NCBI GenBank assembly: GCA_035610835.1
Contig: CM069449.1
Coordinates: 42,862,768-42,926,767 of the forward strand
DNA: 64,000 bases
Direction of reading: 5' to 3'
Source of the DNA: Ophiura sarsii
Taxonomy: Eukaryota; Echinodermata; Ophiuroidea; Amphilepidida; Ophiuridae
Position 1 is the stretch's first letter; each line of letters begins with the position of its first letter. Of this stretch, positions 55,248 through 64,000 are shown in pieces. The translations under genes and the position numbers were made by a program. The notes under the pieces are model-generated. The model had not been told where the DNA came from and did no database searches. It saw nothing but the letters and a program-made list of their open reading frames with translations.

Positions 55248-58200
55248 TTTTTTTTTATCTTTTAAGTTTATTAATCGTTCTTTCTTCAGTTACAAATACT
55301 TCATGATTACAAATCGCCACTCTTTTCTATCACAATCACATACATACATGTATATCAAATCAAACATGTTCAGTTTAAATTACAAACATATTACATATTT
55401 TTACTATTCCATGTATCTTCTATGATATGTAGCTTCAAAATATGATATAGTTTCAAGTTACACATCTCATTGTTACGCACAGTCATCTGATCAATGTAAA
55501 TTGATGCTATTTAAATGTCAATCAATTTTCTGAACCTCAATTCTGATTTGAAAAGAAATAACAGATTGGGATGATTCCCATATCTAAATTTACTAATTGA
55601 CAATTTCGCTATCATAATTATACTAGTAATGAAATCTCTCTGTGTTTTTTCTGTACATTGCTGAAACCCAAAGAGTACATCAAAATGTGTTAGAACTACA
55701 TGTTTTGATACTTTTAAAGATATAATGTCATTTGCTTCTAACCATATTGGTTGTATCTTCTTACAGAAAAAGAAGAAGTGTTCTACATAATCCTTTTCAT
55801 TACATATATCACATACATCATTATTTTCTATTTTCATTTTATGCAGAAGAATTTTTGTGGGGTAAATATTACTAGTGATTTCCCAATTAAGTGATATCAA
55901 TCTGCCCTCTCTTGTTGTAGATGGAATATTATTCCATATTTTATTCCAATTAAAAGAGAAGTTTGGATATTTTCTCTGCCAGAAATGTTGGCATATTGGA
56001 ATCACAGACACTTTTTTCATCAGTTCTTTTTTAAAGATTTTTACTGTTGTCTTATCAATGTTAACATCTCTATCAGTACATCTTAAATAAATACACTTAT
56101 CTTCTGTATGAGGGTGTTTGACACATTTCCAATCTTTAGGAATTGCATTGATAAGAGCTAAATATTCCATCAATAGCCTACCATTGTGTGGCATTTTATT
56201 TCTTAACTTTACTACATCTAACATTTTCCCATCTTTACCAAATAATTGATTGATCTTAATGATTCTGATTTTATCCAGAGCTTAAAGTGAATCGTCTTTC
56301 CATTGTATCTAATGTGTTCATTGTTCCAAATTACTTGGTTGTTATGATTTTCTATACTCTTTATTTGTTTAACCGTATTGCATTTGAACCATATTTGTAT
56401 CAACATTTTATAAAACGACGGCAGTTTGTTTAAAATATCGATACATTGTTTACTTAAAGTTGTTAGAGAACAATTACAATTGAATATATCCATACCTATA
56501 TCAAATTTTCCAATGTGAAAGAAAGCGATATTTTTCCAAGCGGATATGTCATTGTTTAGCATTTTTTTTACCCATGACATTTGTAGTGAGTATAAGAATG
56601 ACTTCAAATCTACCATTCTTAATCCACCTTGGTCATAATTTAACATCAGTGTTTTACGTTTGACTCTTTCTCCTTTCCTCCATACAAATTTGTGAAATAT
56701 ACTGTTTAATTGTGTAATGACATGTTCCGGTAAGACAATGACTGAACTTACGTATGTTAATTAAGATGCCATTAAGCATTTAACTATTAATATTTTGCCA
56801 ACCATTGACAGTTGTCTATATTTCCATGCTTCTATAATTAATTTGATAGAATTCACTTTTTTTCCCCAATTTTCATTTATATTGCTAGCACTTGTAGTAC
56901 TACTGAAAGTAATACCTAAGGTTTTAACATTATTATTTGGATATACATTCCATTTTAATTTACCAAACGTATCTCTTCTTAGGCTATTTGATCCAATCCA
57001 TATTGCCTCTGTTTTATTTTTATTGAGAGAGAGACCTGATATAGACTTAAACTTGTCCAAGACTGCTATGACCTTATTAATTTGATCTTCATTTCTTAAA
57101 AACATTGTTATATCATCAGCATACAGTGATATTTTTGCATCCTTTTTCTGGTAATTTATGAAAGGCAGTTTAATACCTTCAATATTTTCGTCTTGCCTTA
57201 CTTTACATGCTAATACCTCAATACATAATACAAATAATAATGCAGATAAAGGACATCCTTGCCTTACCCCTTTGTTTATAGGGGAAAATTCAGAAACATG
57301 TCCATTATGGGTTATACAGCTACTTATATCATTATACAGAGTTTCTACCCATTTGATGAAACTAGGACCAAAATTTAATAATTTCAGAGTTGCCATCATA
57401 TACTGCTTATCAATACTATCAAATGCTTTACTAAAATCTAAAAACATAATAACTCCAGGCATGTTTGCTGTTTGTGTATACCTTAAAACGTCTTCAATTA
57501 GTCTAGCATTTTCACCTATAAAACGCCCTTTAATATATCCTGTCTGGTCAGGATCGACAATCTTGGATATGATAGTTTGCATTCTATTTGCCAAAGCCTT
57601 CGTAGCTATTTTATAATCGACATTCGTTAATGTAATTGGTCTCCAGTTTGACAGTAAATCACGTGGTTGGTTTTTGCCTTTGTGTATTAATGTTATTATA
57701 CCTTTCCTTTGACTTCGACCTAGTTGGCCATTTTTATAACCTTCATTTAATGAGTTCATAACTAAAACACCTACTTCATTCCAAAAGTGTTTATAAAATT
57801 CTGTGGTCAATCCATCATAACCCGGACTTTTGTTAGTTTGCATATCGTCAAGTGCTTTTTTACATTCCTCTAAAGTAAGTGCACCTTCGCATACCATTTG
57901 ATCATTTTCATCCAAAGTATTACAATTTACGTTTTTAACAAAGTCTTCAAAATCAACATCGTTTACTTTTTCATCTATGCAATACAATTTCTTATAATAA
58001 AGTACTTGTTGTTCCAGTAACTGATCTGGATCTGTTATGACCATACCATCGTCTTTTTGAAGAGAGGTTATTGATTTATTTACAATATTTTTCCGTTCAA
58101 GATTTAAGAAATATTTGGTACTCTTTTCACCTTCTTGTAACCATTGTTCTCTTGATCTGATTTTCACACCATCTGTATAGCTTTCCCAAGCAATTTCTAA

Positions 58201-58949
58201 ATTCTGTTTAGCTTTAATATACATCTGTTGGGTTTCAACTGAATTGTTTTTCTCCAGCTGATCAGCTGCCTGCTGCAGACTTTCTTCCAAGCTTGCAATT
58301 TTTGGTTTATCTTTATTTTTATTTATACAAAACATAATACTAAAACTTCTGATCTTATTTTTATATAAATCCCACAACATACAATGAATGATTAAGTAAG
58401 TCTCCATATTCTGTTTTTAAATTTTTGATTAGAAGTATAAGTTCCTCTGTATACTGTTCATCCTTCAAAAGACTGTTGTTAAACTTCCATGTACCTTTAC
58501 CTTTATCAAGGTTTTTCATTTTAAGTTTGAGTATTACAGGTAAATGATCTGTACGAGGTGCAGGTTTTATATAACAGTTCTGAACATCGTTTCTTACTAA
58601 AGTGGGAATAAACAAATAGTCTAATGTAGATTTGCATGGTGGATTACTTCTTTGCCATGTAAATCTGTTTTCATTGACATGTTTGACCTTCCATGCGTCT
58701 TCGCAATTAAATTTGCTCAGAAGCTGGTTAAACTTCTCTTTAATTTTCAAATTAGCGTTTCTATCTAAATCAAAATTGAAGTCTCCGCCCAATATGTTAA
58801 TACCATTTAAGTTATGTTGTTGAATTTGATTACTCAGTATATCAATGAAATCAGCCTTTTCGTTGTCTTTGTTCGGGCCATAAATATTCCAAAGATTATA
58901 GATAGCCTCATTAACTGTAGCATTAATATATAATGGAAAATGTATAGAT
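55232..58949 (-). mobile_element. 5'-truncated Tx1/L1-like LINE with 16-bp TSD
   Basis: Body 55248-58933 is bounded by perfect TGGAAAATGTATAGAT duplications (55232-55247 and 58934-58949). A T10 run at 55248-55257 is the poly(A) tail on the minus strand. The 5' truncation falls inside the endonuclease domain. The insertion splits a copy of family F, whose continuous sequence is seen at 27960-28010. Confidence 0.93.
55511..58930 (-). pseudogene. Tx1/L1-like ORF2 (endonuclease, RT, zinc knuckle), three frameshifts
   Basis: 58930-58361: C-terminal two thirds of the AP endonuclease (NLWNIYGPNKDNEKADF, INILGGDFNFDLDR, FTWQRSNPPCKSTLDYLF, catalytic DH in PAPRTDHLPVILKL). 58407-56761: linker and reverse transcriptase (REQWLQEGEKSTKYFLNLER, ITLIHKGKNQPRDLLSNWRP, PDQTGYIKGRFIGENARLIE, IMFLDFSKAFDSIDKQYM, GVRQGCPLSALLF, ISLYADDITMFL with the catalytic DD). 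56646-56218 and 56224-55511: C-terminal domain, ending with a zinc-knuckle-like VCDICNEKDYVEHFFFFC. The pieces are almost contiguous, and single-base shifts near 58380, 56700 and 56220 would join them, so the copy is fairly young but inactive. The apparent initiator at 58954 lies in the TSD/target sequence and is fortuitous. Confidence 0.92.
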
Positions 58950-59900
58950 GACACATGTCAGTAATTGTTTTTAAGTGGCATAACATAAATCCAGCTTTAA
59001 CTCTCAAAATTGTCATCAAAGTTGTAATGTTTAATTAATTGGCGATTGTAAATACCTCAAAACAATTAAATGCTATGGTTCTTCTACAATCCTGATTACA
59101 TTATTTAAAGATCTACTGTGTCCATGCTCAAGACAATGTTACGTTTTCCATATTGTACTTTTATCAACTGTAAACTATTCATGAACTAACATTTTATATA
59201 TCATTCATGTAAGGATGATAACATTTACGAACCTGAATTATTGGGAGGGGGTTAGAACATCTAACTTATACTACTATGTTCAAAAAGGTAGAAAATTGGA
59301 AAACAAAAAAATTATATATAATATAAAGACTTACCCGTAAGAATCCAAATAATGTAAGCCAGTTAGATAACCAAATTTTCTCTGGATTAAGGTAACTAAT
59401 TTTCTCCAAATGACAATAGCTAGCCGATTTATCTCAGGCGAAGAAAGATTGTATTGTATCCAAAGGAAGATATCTAGCCGAATGGTGGATTGATCCCAAA
59501 TAACGATGACTCATCGATAGTCTAAAATGGTTTCCAGATAAAGATAACTCACTGAATGTTACTCACTGAATTGTCTCCTGAAAGTATATGGTGCCCGAAT
59601 TAAGATTGTATCTTGAAAATTGTATCTAAATCATGAACGCTCGCCGAATTGTCTTCAAACTAATGTCGCTCGCGCCTCCAAATTGTCTAAAGGCATGGGC
59701 GTGTATATATCTCAGACAGAAAGTACCAAGTCTCCAAAAAATGATGATCACTCTCCGAATTCTCTCTCAATCAAGAGGCTCGCTAAATTTGTCTCCTAAA
59801 TTAATATATCGCTCGCTCCTCCGAAATGTCTCCAATTCGAGATCGAGTCGAGTTGTCTTCAAATTATTCATTTAACACTTGTCACACTGCAGTCGTCTGC
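58950..59900 (+). repeat. family F, portion right of the LINE, with degenerate tandem units
   Basis: 58950-59330 matches 27975-28320. 59340-59875 is the second region of GCCGAATTGTCTCC-like units, ending with the inverted F motif (CACACTGCAGTCGTCTGCCA). Confidence 0.75.
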
Positions 59901-60340
59901 CAACGACAGATCCACAATTCTAAAAATGTCAAAATTATTAAAGTCAAAATTATTAAATATTCAACGAGCATACTGCATACCTGAACCTGAAGAGGGGCAA
60001 CAAAACAGAAAATCAGTGATAAAATATAAATAATTTGGAAAGACTGATATAAAATAGATATTAGGCCACAAAAATAACCTGTGCTCGACCCCGACCCACC
60101 AATTTTAATTTTTAACCAAAAATCGTCGAAGTAAGAAAAATAGACAAATGTGGGTTTTTTTATCATTCGAATTTTTATGAATGTTTTGAATGTTTTTGAA
60201 CATTTTAAAAATTGTTGACAATTCACCCACAATTCTTGAAATGTTGGTAAAAAGCCCCTTGACCGACTAACCCTACCTGAGAGGTTCGTTTGCCTTAAAA
60301 GAAAATGCTTTTGTCGTGGCCATTAAAGGGACACTAAGAG
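59900..60340. other. unassigned stretch
   Basis: A 116-codon minus frame is low-complexity (Phe/Ile/Lys-rich) without a recognisable domain. No repeat match found within the window. Confidence 0.35.
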
Positions 60341-60342
60341 AT

Positions 60343-60720
60343 GTGTTGGAGGCTGCGCCCTCAATAATGATAAAAACTGGGATTAGTATATTTTTATAAT
60401 TGTATTACATGTATGAACTTACACCTATAAGGATTAAGAAAAATCAGCCCTCTTTGTACAAGAAAACGTCGATTCAAAAATGCTCGTACAGCCGCGACGA
60501 GCATTTTACGTCCGACAGTATCCCCCTGCAGTACGCGTGATACATAACGCGAACCATATTTGCAAAGAAGGCGTTTTTCAATAAATAGCGATGATATTGT
60601 TTTAATCAAGTTTTGCTGTGTTTTTGTTAGTAGAAACAACAATAATGGTAATTTTTAATGTTCATCTTGAATTCTGAAGTAAATGTTTAAACATTTAAAA
60701 TTTTCAACACCACTTAATAG
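60343..60720 (-). repeat. mixed dispersed-repeat fragments
   Basis: GAGGCTGCGCCCTCAATAAT (60350) is the inverse of the sequence at 47965 and 41930. 60520-60680 (GATACATAACGCGAACCATA, TTGTTTTAATCAAGTTTTGC) is inverted relative to 31065-31200. Confidence 0.6.
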
Positions 60721-60879
60721 CTATACAGATGTTACACAAAATAGGAAGACAATGCTACATTCCACCTGTGACAACATGGTCATAGAAAGTATCCATGTAA
60801 CTGACATACGGTTTACACTACAATAAAAAGCTAAGATACACAGTGGTTTTGAAACATTAATTTGTTATATACTTTACTT

Positions 60880-61043
60880 ACGAAATTACGATAGCAGCCT
60901 TTGCCCAGCACATTTATATTGTGACTATTTATAGCTGTGGAGCACAGATGATTTTGAAACACATGGAAACACATGTGACCTTCTACCCAAAATCAAGGTC
61001 AATGTGCAATTAACCAGCCCCGTTGGCAAGGATGTCCACTTGG
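60880..61043 (+). repeat. dispersed repeat family J, second locus
   Basis: TATTGTGACTATTTATAGCT and GTTGGCAAGGATGTCCACTT match 40117-40290. It is cut at 61043 by a CAGTGGCGTAGC terminus. Confidence 0.75.
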
Positions 61044-61090
61044 CAGTGGCGTAGCTAGGATTTTTTTCAGGGGGGGGGGGCAAGATTTCT
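61044..61090 (+). mobile_element. hAT-like terminus CAGTGGCGTAGCTAGG, right end missing
   Basis: Left terminus followed by TTTTTTTCAGG and an 11-G run. No inverted partner (CTACGCCACTG) occurs downstream in the window, so the element is truncated or extends past 64 kb. Confidence 0.55.
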
Positions 61091-61562
61091 AAAATTTTGG
61101 TCAACTGGGGTGTTTATATTTCTTCTTCGGTCGTTTTATGTGTTCACTGCTCAATTACTAATCATACATACAAACAGAAGATTTTGATGATGAATTCTAT
61201 GTAAGTTTTCACAAACGTCATTCCAAATCAAACGTGCGAAAAGAGGCCGAATTCTGCTACCAACCGCCCAAGTGGGGTTGCATGTAATTTCAGCCCTCTA
61301 ATTGGCCAAAGAGTCGCGTGCTGGCACCACTCTGTCAACTATTAGGGACGGGCAATTACATACACTTCCTCACACAACAGATGTGGTCTGTATAAAATAT
61401 AAACATTTTTCTAAGCCTTTGATTTGTTTCTCGGTACTGATCTCCTTAAATTAAAGTTGATGGCCGTTGTGAATGGAATGACAAAACGCTTAATATGGCC
61501 CTCTGTAGCATTGTTTCCATTTCACCAACATAACTATTGAGGGCGGAATTATACCTTTGTTC
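61091..61562 (+). repeat. dispersed repeat family H, copy 2
   Basis: Aligns with 10316-10765 (GAGGCCGAATTCTGCTACCA, GGCAATTACATACACTTCCT). Followed by a poly(C) run at about 61621-61639. Confidence 0.75.
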
Positions 61563-61685
61563 TCAAGGGCGCTCAAAAGTAAGCGCATCTTAATCTGCTA
61601 TAGCAAAGAACTAGACGCACCCCCCCCCCCCCCCCCCCCATGCTTTCGTTATTTTTTGTTACAGCGTTCAAAATTTGGAAGTCAT

Positions 61686-61770
61686 TTGACGTGAGGTAAC
61701 TACAATCATAGAAAAAACGTGTTCGAATGACGTGAGGTAACTACAATCATAGAAAAAACGTGTTCGAACA
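61686..61770. repeat. two-copy 42-bp tandem repeat
   Basis: GACGTGAGGTAACTACAATC followed by ATAGAAAAAACGTGTTCGAA, twice in direct succession with no visible difference over most of the unit. Confidence 0.9.
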
Positions 61771-62004
61771 CTAACCCTAATTGCCATGCTGTTTAACACG
61801 CACGATATTTGAGTCACGTGAACATCGACACTTGTTTCCGGTAGCCTTAATTTTCCCTTTCTCATACCCCTCCCCCTTCCCCTCCGATGAATGTTGCAAG
61901 GCCCTGTGCTGATGGTGGGCACATTTTTGGATTTAACATTGATCAGGGGGAAAGGAGGAACACTATACATTACACCTACAAAGTGTTCGAACAATATTTG
62001 CTAA

Positions 62005-62545
62005 CATTTCATTTCATTTCATTTAAACTTTATTAATCCCAAACAGGGAAATTCAACTCATGAGAGTGTTCATACATAAACACAATACACACAATAATAT
62101 ACAAACAAGACCCCAACTTAAATATCTCCCCCCCCCCCCCCCCCCCCCCCCCCCGTTTATAATAAGATAAGAAAATCAATTGCTTGTGGAACAAAGGAGG
62201 ACATTTAGCGGTTTGTCATGGCAGAGGGCACTCGCATACGGCCCGATCAAGCGATCAGATGACTTGATAACCGCTCGTAAAGAGGATGGTTGACATCACC
62301 CATCACATCGGTCAGCTTCTTGTGCCCAGGAGATCGGTGTACAGGGTCTCGAAGTCCTGCCGTGACAGACCTATTATCATTCCCGCTTCCTTCACAACTG
62401 TACCATCTCTGTCTTTATCACCCTTTGAAACATTCCCTCCCCAACATAATAAGTAGTACCTCCAAAAACTTTCAACAACGGAATCGTAAAACAAAGCAAG
62501 GATCGTAACATCAACTTTCAATTTCAAAGGTTCTTTCTGGGTCAT
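62005..62545 (-). mobile_element. Rex1/CR1-group LINE 3' end
   Basis: The minus frame from 62545 has the C-terminal region typical of Rex1-like elements: FYDSVVESFWRYYLLCWGGN (usually ESV.TY.LLCWGG), VSKGDKDR, AGMIIGLSRQDFETLY. After a frame change come an SGRMRVPSAMTNRY-like tail and a 3' end GGATTAATAAAGTTTAAATG with ATGAA-type repeats (62005-62025). A C30-class run (about 62131-62154) interrupts the tail. 5' truncated, non-functional. Confidence 0.75.
62131..62154. repeat. poly(C) run in the LINE tail
   Basis: About 24 uninterrupted C (ATCT before, GTTTATAA after), lying inside otherwise recognisable LINE-derived sequence, so the run arose or expanded after insertion. Confidence 0.85.
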
Positions 62546-62835
62546 TGTTCAATATAGGGCAAACATTTAATAAAGCTCTAATTGTGAGTAAACCAGTTTG
62601 ATTAAGTACGCTTTGATGGGGCGAGAACAAAAAGAAATATTGATATTCGGGTCAAAGGTCACTAGAGTTCAAACCGTGAATTTTCACTTCTTTTCTGACA
62701 TTTTTACATCAACACTTCGGGTTAAAGTTCAAGTATAGTCACAAGAGGTCAAAATAATGAAATTAGGCCTACCTTATTGCTACGAACATGTTTACACTTC
62801 GAACGTGGTCTATGACCACAATGATAGCTCTAGTT

Positions 62836-64000
62836 ATTTATTTCTGTCTTTCTGTTTTATTGTATTTTTGTCTCACTGTCTTTTTTGTCTTTCTGTCTGA
62901 CTGTCTTCTTGTCTTTCTGTCTTTCTGTCTTTCTGTTATTCTGTCTTACTGTATTTCTGTCTTACTGCCTTTCTGTCTTACTGTATTTCTGTCTTATTGT
63001 CTATTTGTCTTACTGTCTAACTAGCTTTGTATGTCTTATTATCTCATTGTCTTACTGTCTTTCTGTCTAACTGTCTTCCTGGCTTTCTGTCTTTCTGTCT
63101 TACTGTCTTACTGTATTTCTGTCTTATTGTCTATTTGTCTTACTGTCTAACTATCTTTATGTCTTATTGTCTTACTGTCTTTCTGTCTTACTGTCTTCCT
63201 GGCTTTCTGTCTTTCTGTCTTACTGTCTGTCTGTCTTACTGCATTGCTGTCTTTCTTTTTTTCTCTTTCTGTCTTACTGTCTTTCTGTTTTTCTGTCTTA
63301 CTGTCTTTCTGTCTTACTGTCTTCCTGGCTTTCTGTCGTTCTGTCTTACTGCCTGTCTGTATTACTGTCTTTTGGTCTTTCTGTTTTACTTGTCTTACTG
63401 TCTTTCTGTCTTACTGCCTTTCTGTCTTACTGTATTTCTGTCTTACTGTATTTCTGTCTTACTGTATTTCTGTCTTACTGCCTTTCTGTCTTATTATCTT
63501 TTTGTTTTACTGTCTTACTGCTTTTTGTCTCACTGTATTTCTGTATTACTGTCGTTCTGTCTTACTGCCTCTCTGTCTTACTGTATTTCTGTCTTACTGC
63601 CTTTCTGGCTTAATGTCGTTTAGTCTTACTGTCTTTCTGCCTTTCTCTCTTGCTGTTGTTTTGTCTTACTGTCTTACTGCCTTTCTGTCTTTCTTTCTAA
63701 CTGTCTTTCTTTCTTTCTGTCATACTGTATTTCTGTCTAACTGTCTTTCTGTCTTACTTCCTTTCTGTCTTACTCTCTTTCTGTCTTTTTGTCTTACTGT
63801 CTTTCTGTCCTACTCTCTTTCTGTCTTTCTGTCTTACTGTCTTTTTGCCTTACGCTCTCACTTACTTTCTGTCTTAATGTCTTACAGTCTTACTGTCTTT
63901 CTGTCTTTCTGTCTTTCTGTCTTTCTGTCTTAATACCTTTCTGTCTTACTGTATTTCTGTCTTTTGTCTATTTGTCTTACTGTCTAACTATCAATATGTC
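62836..64000 (+). repeat. satellite-like array of 8-bp units TTTCTGTC / TTACTGTC
   Basis: More than 1.1 kb built almost entirely from 8-mers TTTCTGTC and TTACTGTC (variants TTACTGCC, TTACTGTA, TAACTGTC) in irregular order, continuing past the window end. Because 24 bp equals three units and eight codons, all three plus-strand frames stay open for long stretches (Leu/Ser/Cys/Phe/Tyr-rich). They are not membrane proteins. Confidence 0.93.

Noticed and set aside
58934..58954. ATG at 58954 as the start of the LINE endonuclease frame
   Set aside because: The first codons come from the target-site duplication and flank; the element is 5' truncated.
62788..63933. Long open frames rich in FLSYCLSVLL resembling multi-pass membrane proteins
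   Set aside because: They are translations of the 8-bp TTTCTGTC/TTACTGTC array; all frames are open because the unit contains no stop in those phases.
1..64000. CRISPR arrays, operons, bacterial promoters or terminators
   Set aside because: The sequence is plainly metazoan; regular short repeats seen are minisatellites or MITE units without uniform unique spacers.

Overview
Eukaryotic (metazoan) genomic DNA, A+T-rich by eye, with one recognisable host gene in 64 kb; nearly everything else is transposable-element debris, foldback repeats and simple-sequence DNA. A large leucine-rich-repeat GPCR of the GRL101/relaxin-receptor-like type, vertebrate-style TTAGGG microrepeats, canonical histone 3' stem-loops, and a mixed RTE-like, CR1/L2-like, Tx1/L1-like, Rex1-like and Penelope-like retroelement load fit a marine invertebrate, probably a deuterostome (echinoderm or hemichordate type). 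The species cannot be fixed from sequence alone.

Layout. 0-11 kb: Tc1/mariner-type and other terminal-inverted-repeat (TIR) elements (3432-4083, 4373-5058, 7786-8395), a MITE array (5551-7390), palindromes and a degenerate telomere-like block near 8.6 kb. 11.2-16.1 kb: an RTE-like LINE fragment, palindromic AAACCTGG-type repeats, a TTAA-flanked element and a 5'-truncated RTE-like LINE with an 11-bp target-site duplication (TSD). 16.3-20.0 kb: two histone stem-loops, then the minus-strand receptor gene, which carries about 27 LRRs and is interrupted by two single-nucleotide frameshifts. 20.7-31.7 kb: nested MITEs, a 375-bp foldback element in TTAA, degenerate tandem repeats and long poly(C)/poly(G) runs. 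32.0-37.5 kb: an element with about 0.8-kb inverted arms enclosing a decayed RTE-like LINE. 37.5-42.2 kb: a second copy of the 11.5-16 kb repeat region, then a local tandem duplication with a minisatellite in one copy and a MITE in the other. 42.3-45.5 kb: a CR1/L2-like LINE fragment, a hAT-type MITE with an 8-bp TSD, and a Penelope-like fragment beside a hammerhead-like motif. 46.8-49.3 kb: foldbacks, a SINE/LINE-tail-like repeat and a repeat whose empty TTAA site matches the filled one at 26.1 kb. 49.5-59.9 kb: a nest of insertions (repeat family F, interrupted by a mariner-type element, interrupted by a 3.4-kb TIR element carrying tRNA-like modules; F is also interrupted by a Tx1/L1-like LINE with a 16-bp TSD). 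60-64 kb: more repeat copies, a Rex1-like LINE 3' end, and a >1.1-kb array of 8-bp units running off the window.

No operon-like gene cooperation is present. The biological interest lies in the receptor (recent in-gene LRR duplications, split signal peptide) and in the internal record of insertions, where several paralogous filled/empty site pairs allow TSDs and insertion order to be read directly. Repeat boundaries were read by eye and are usually good to a few bases where a TSD is quoted and to tens of bases otherwise.
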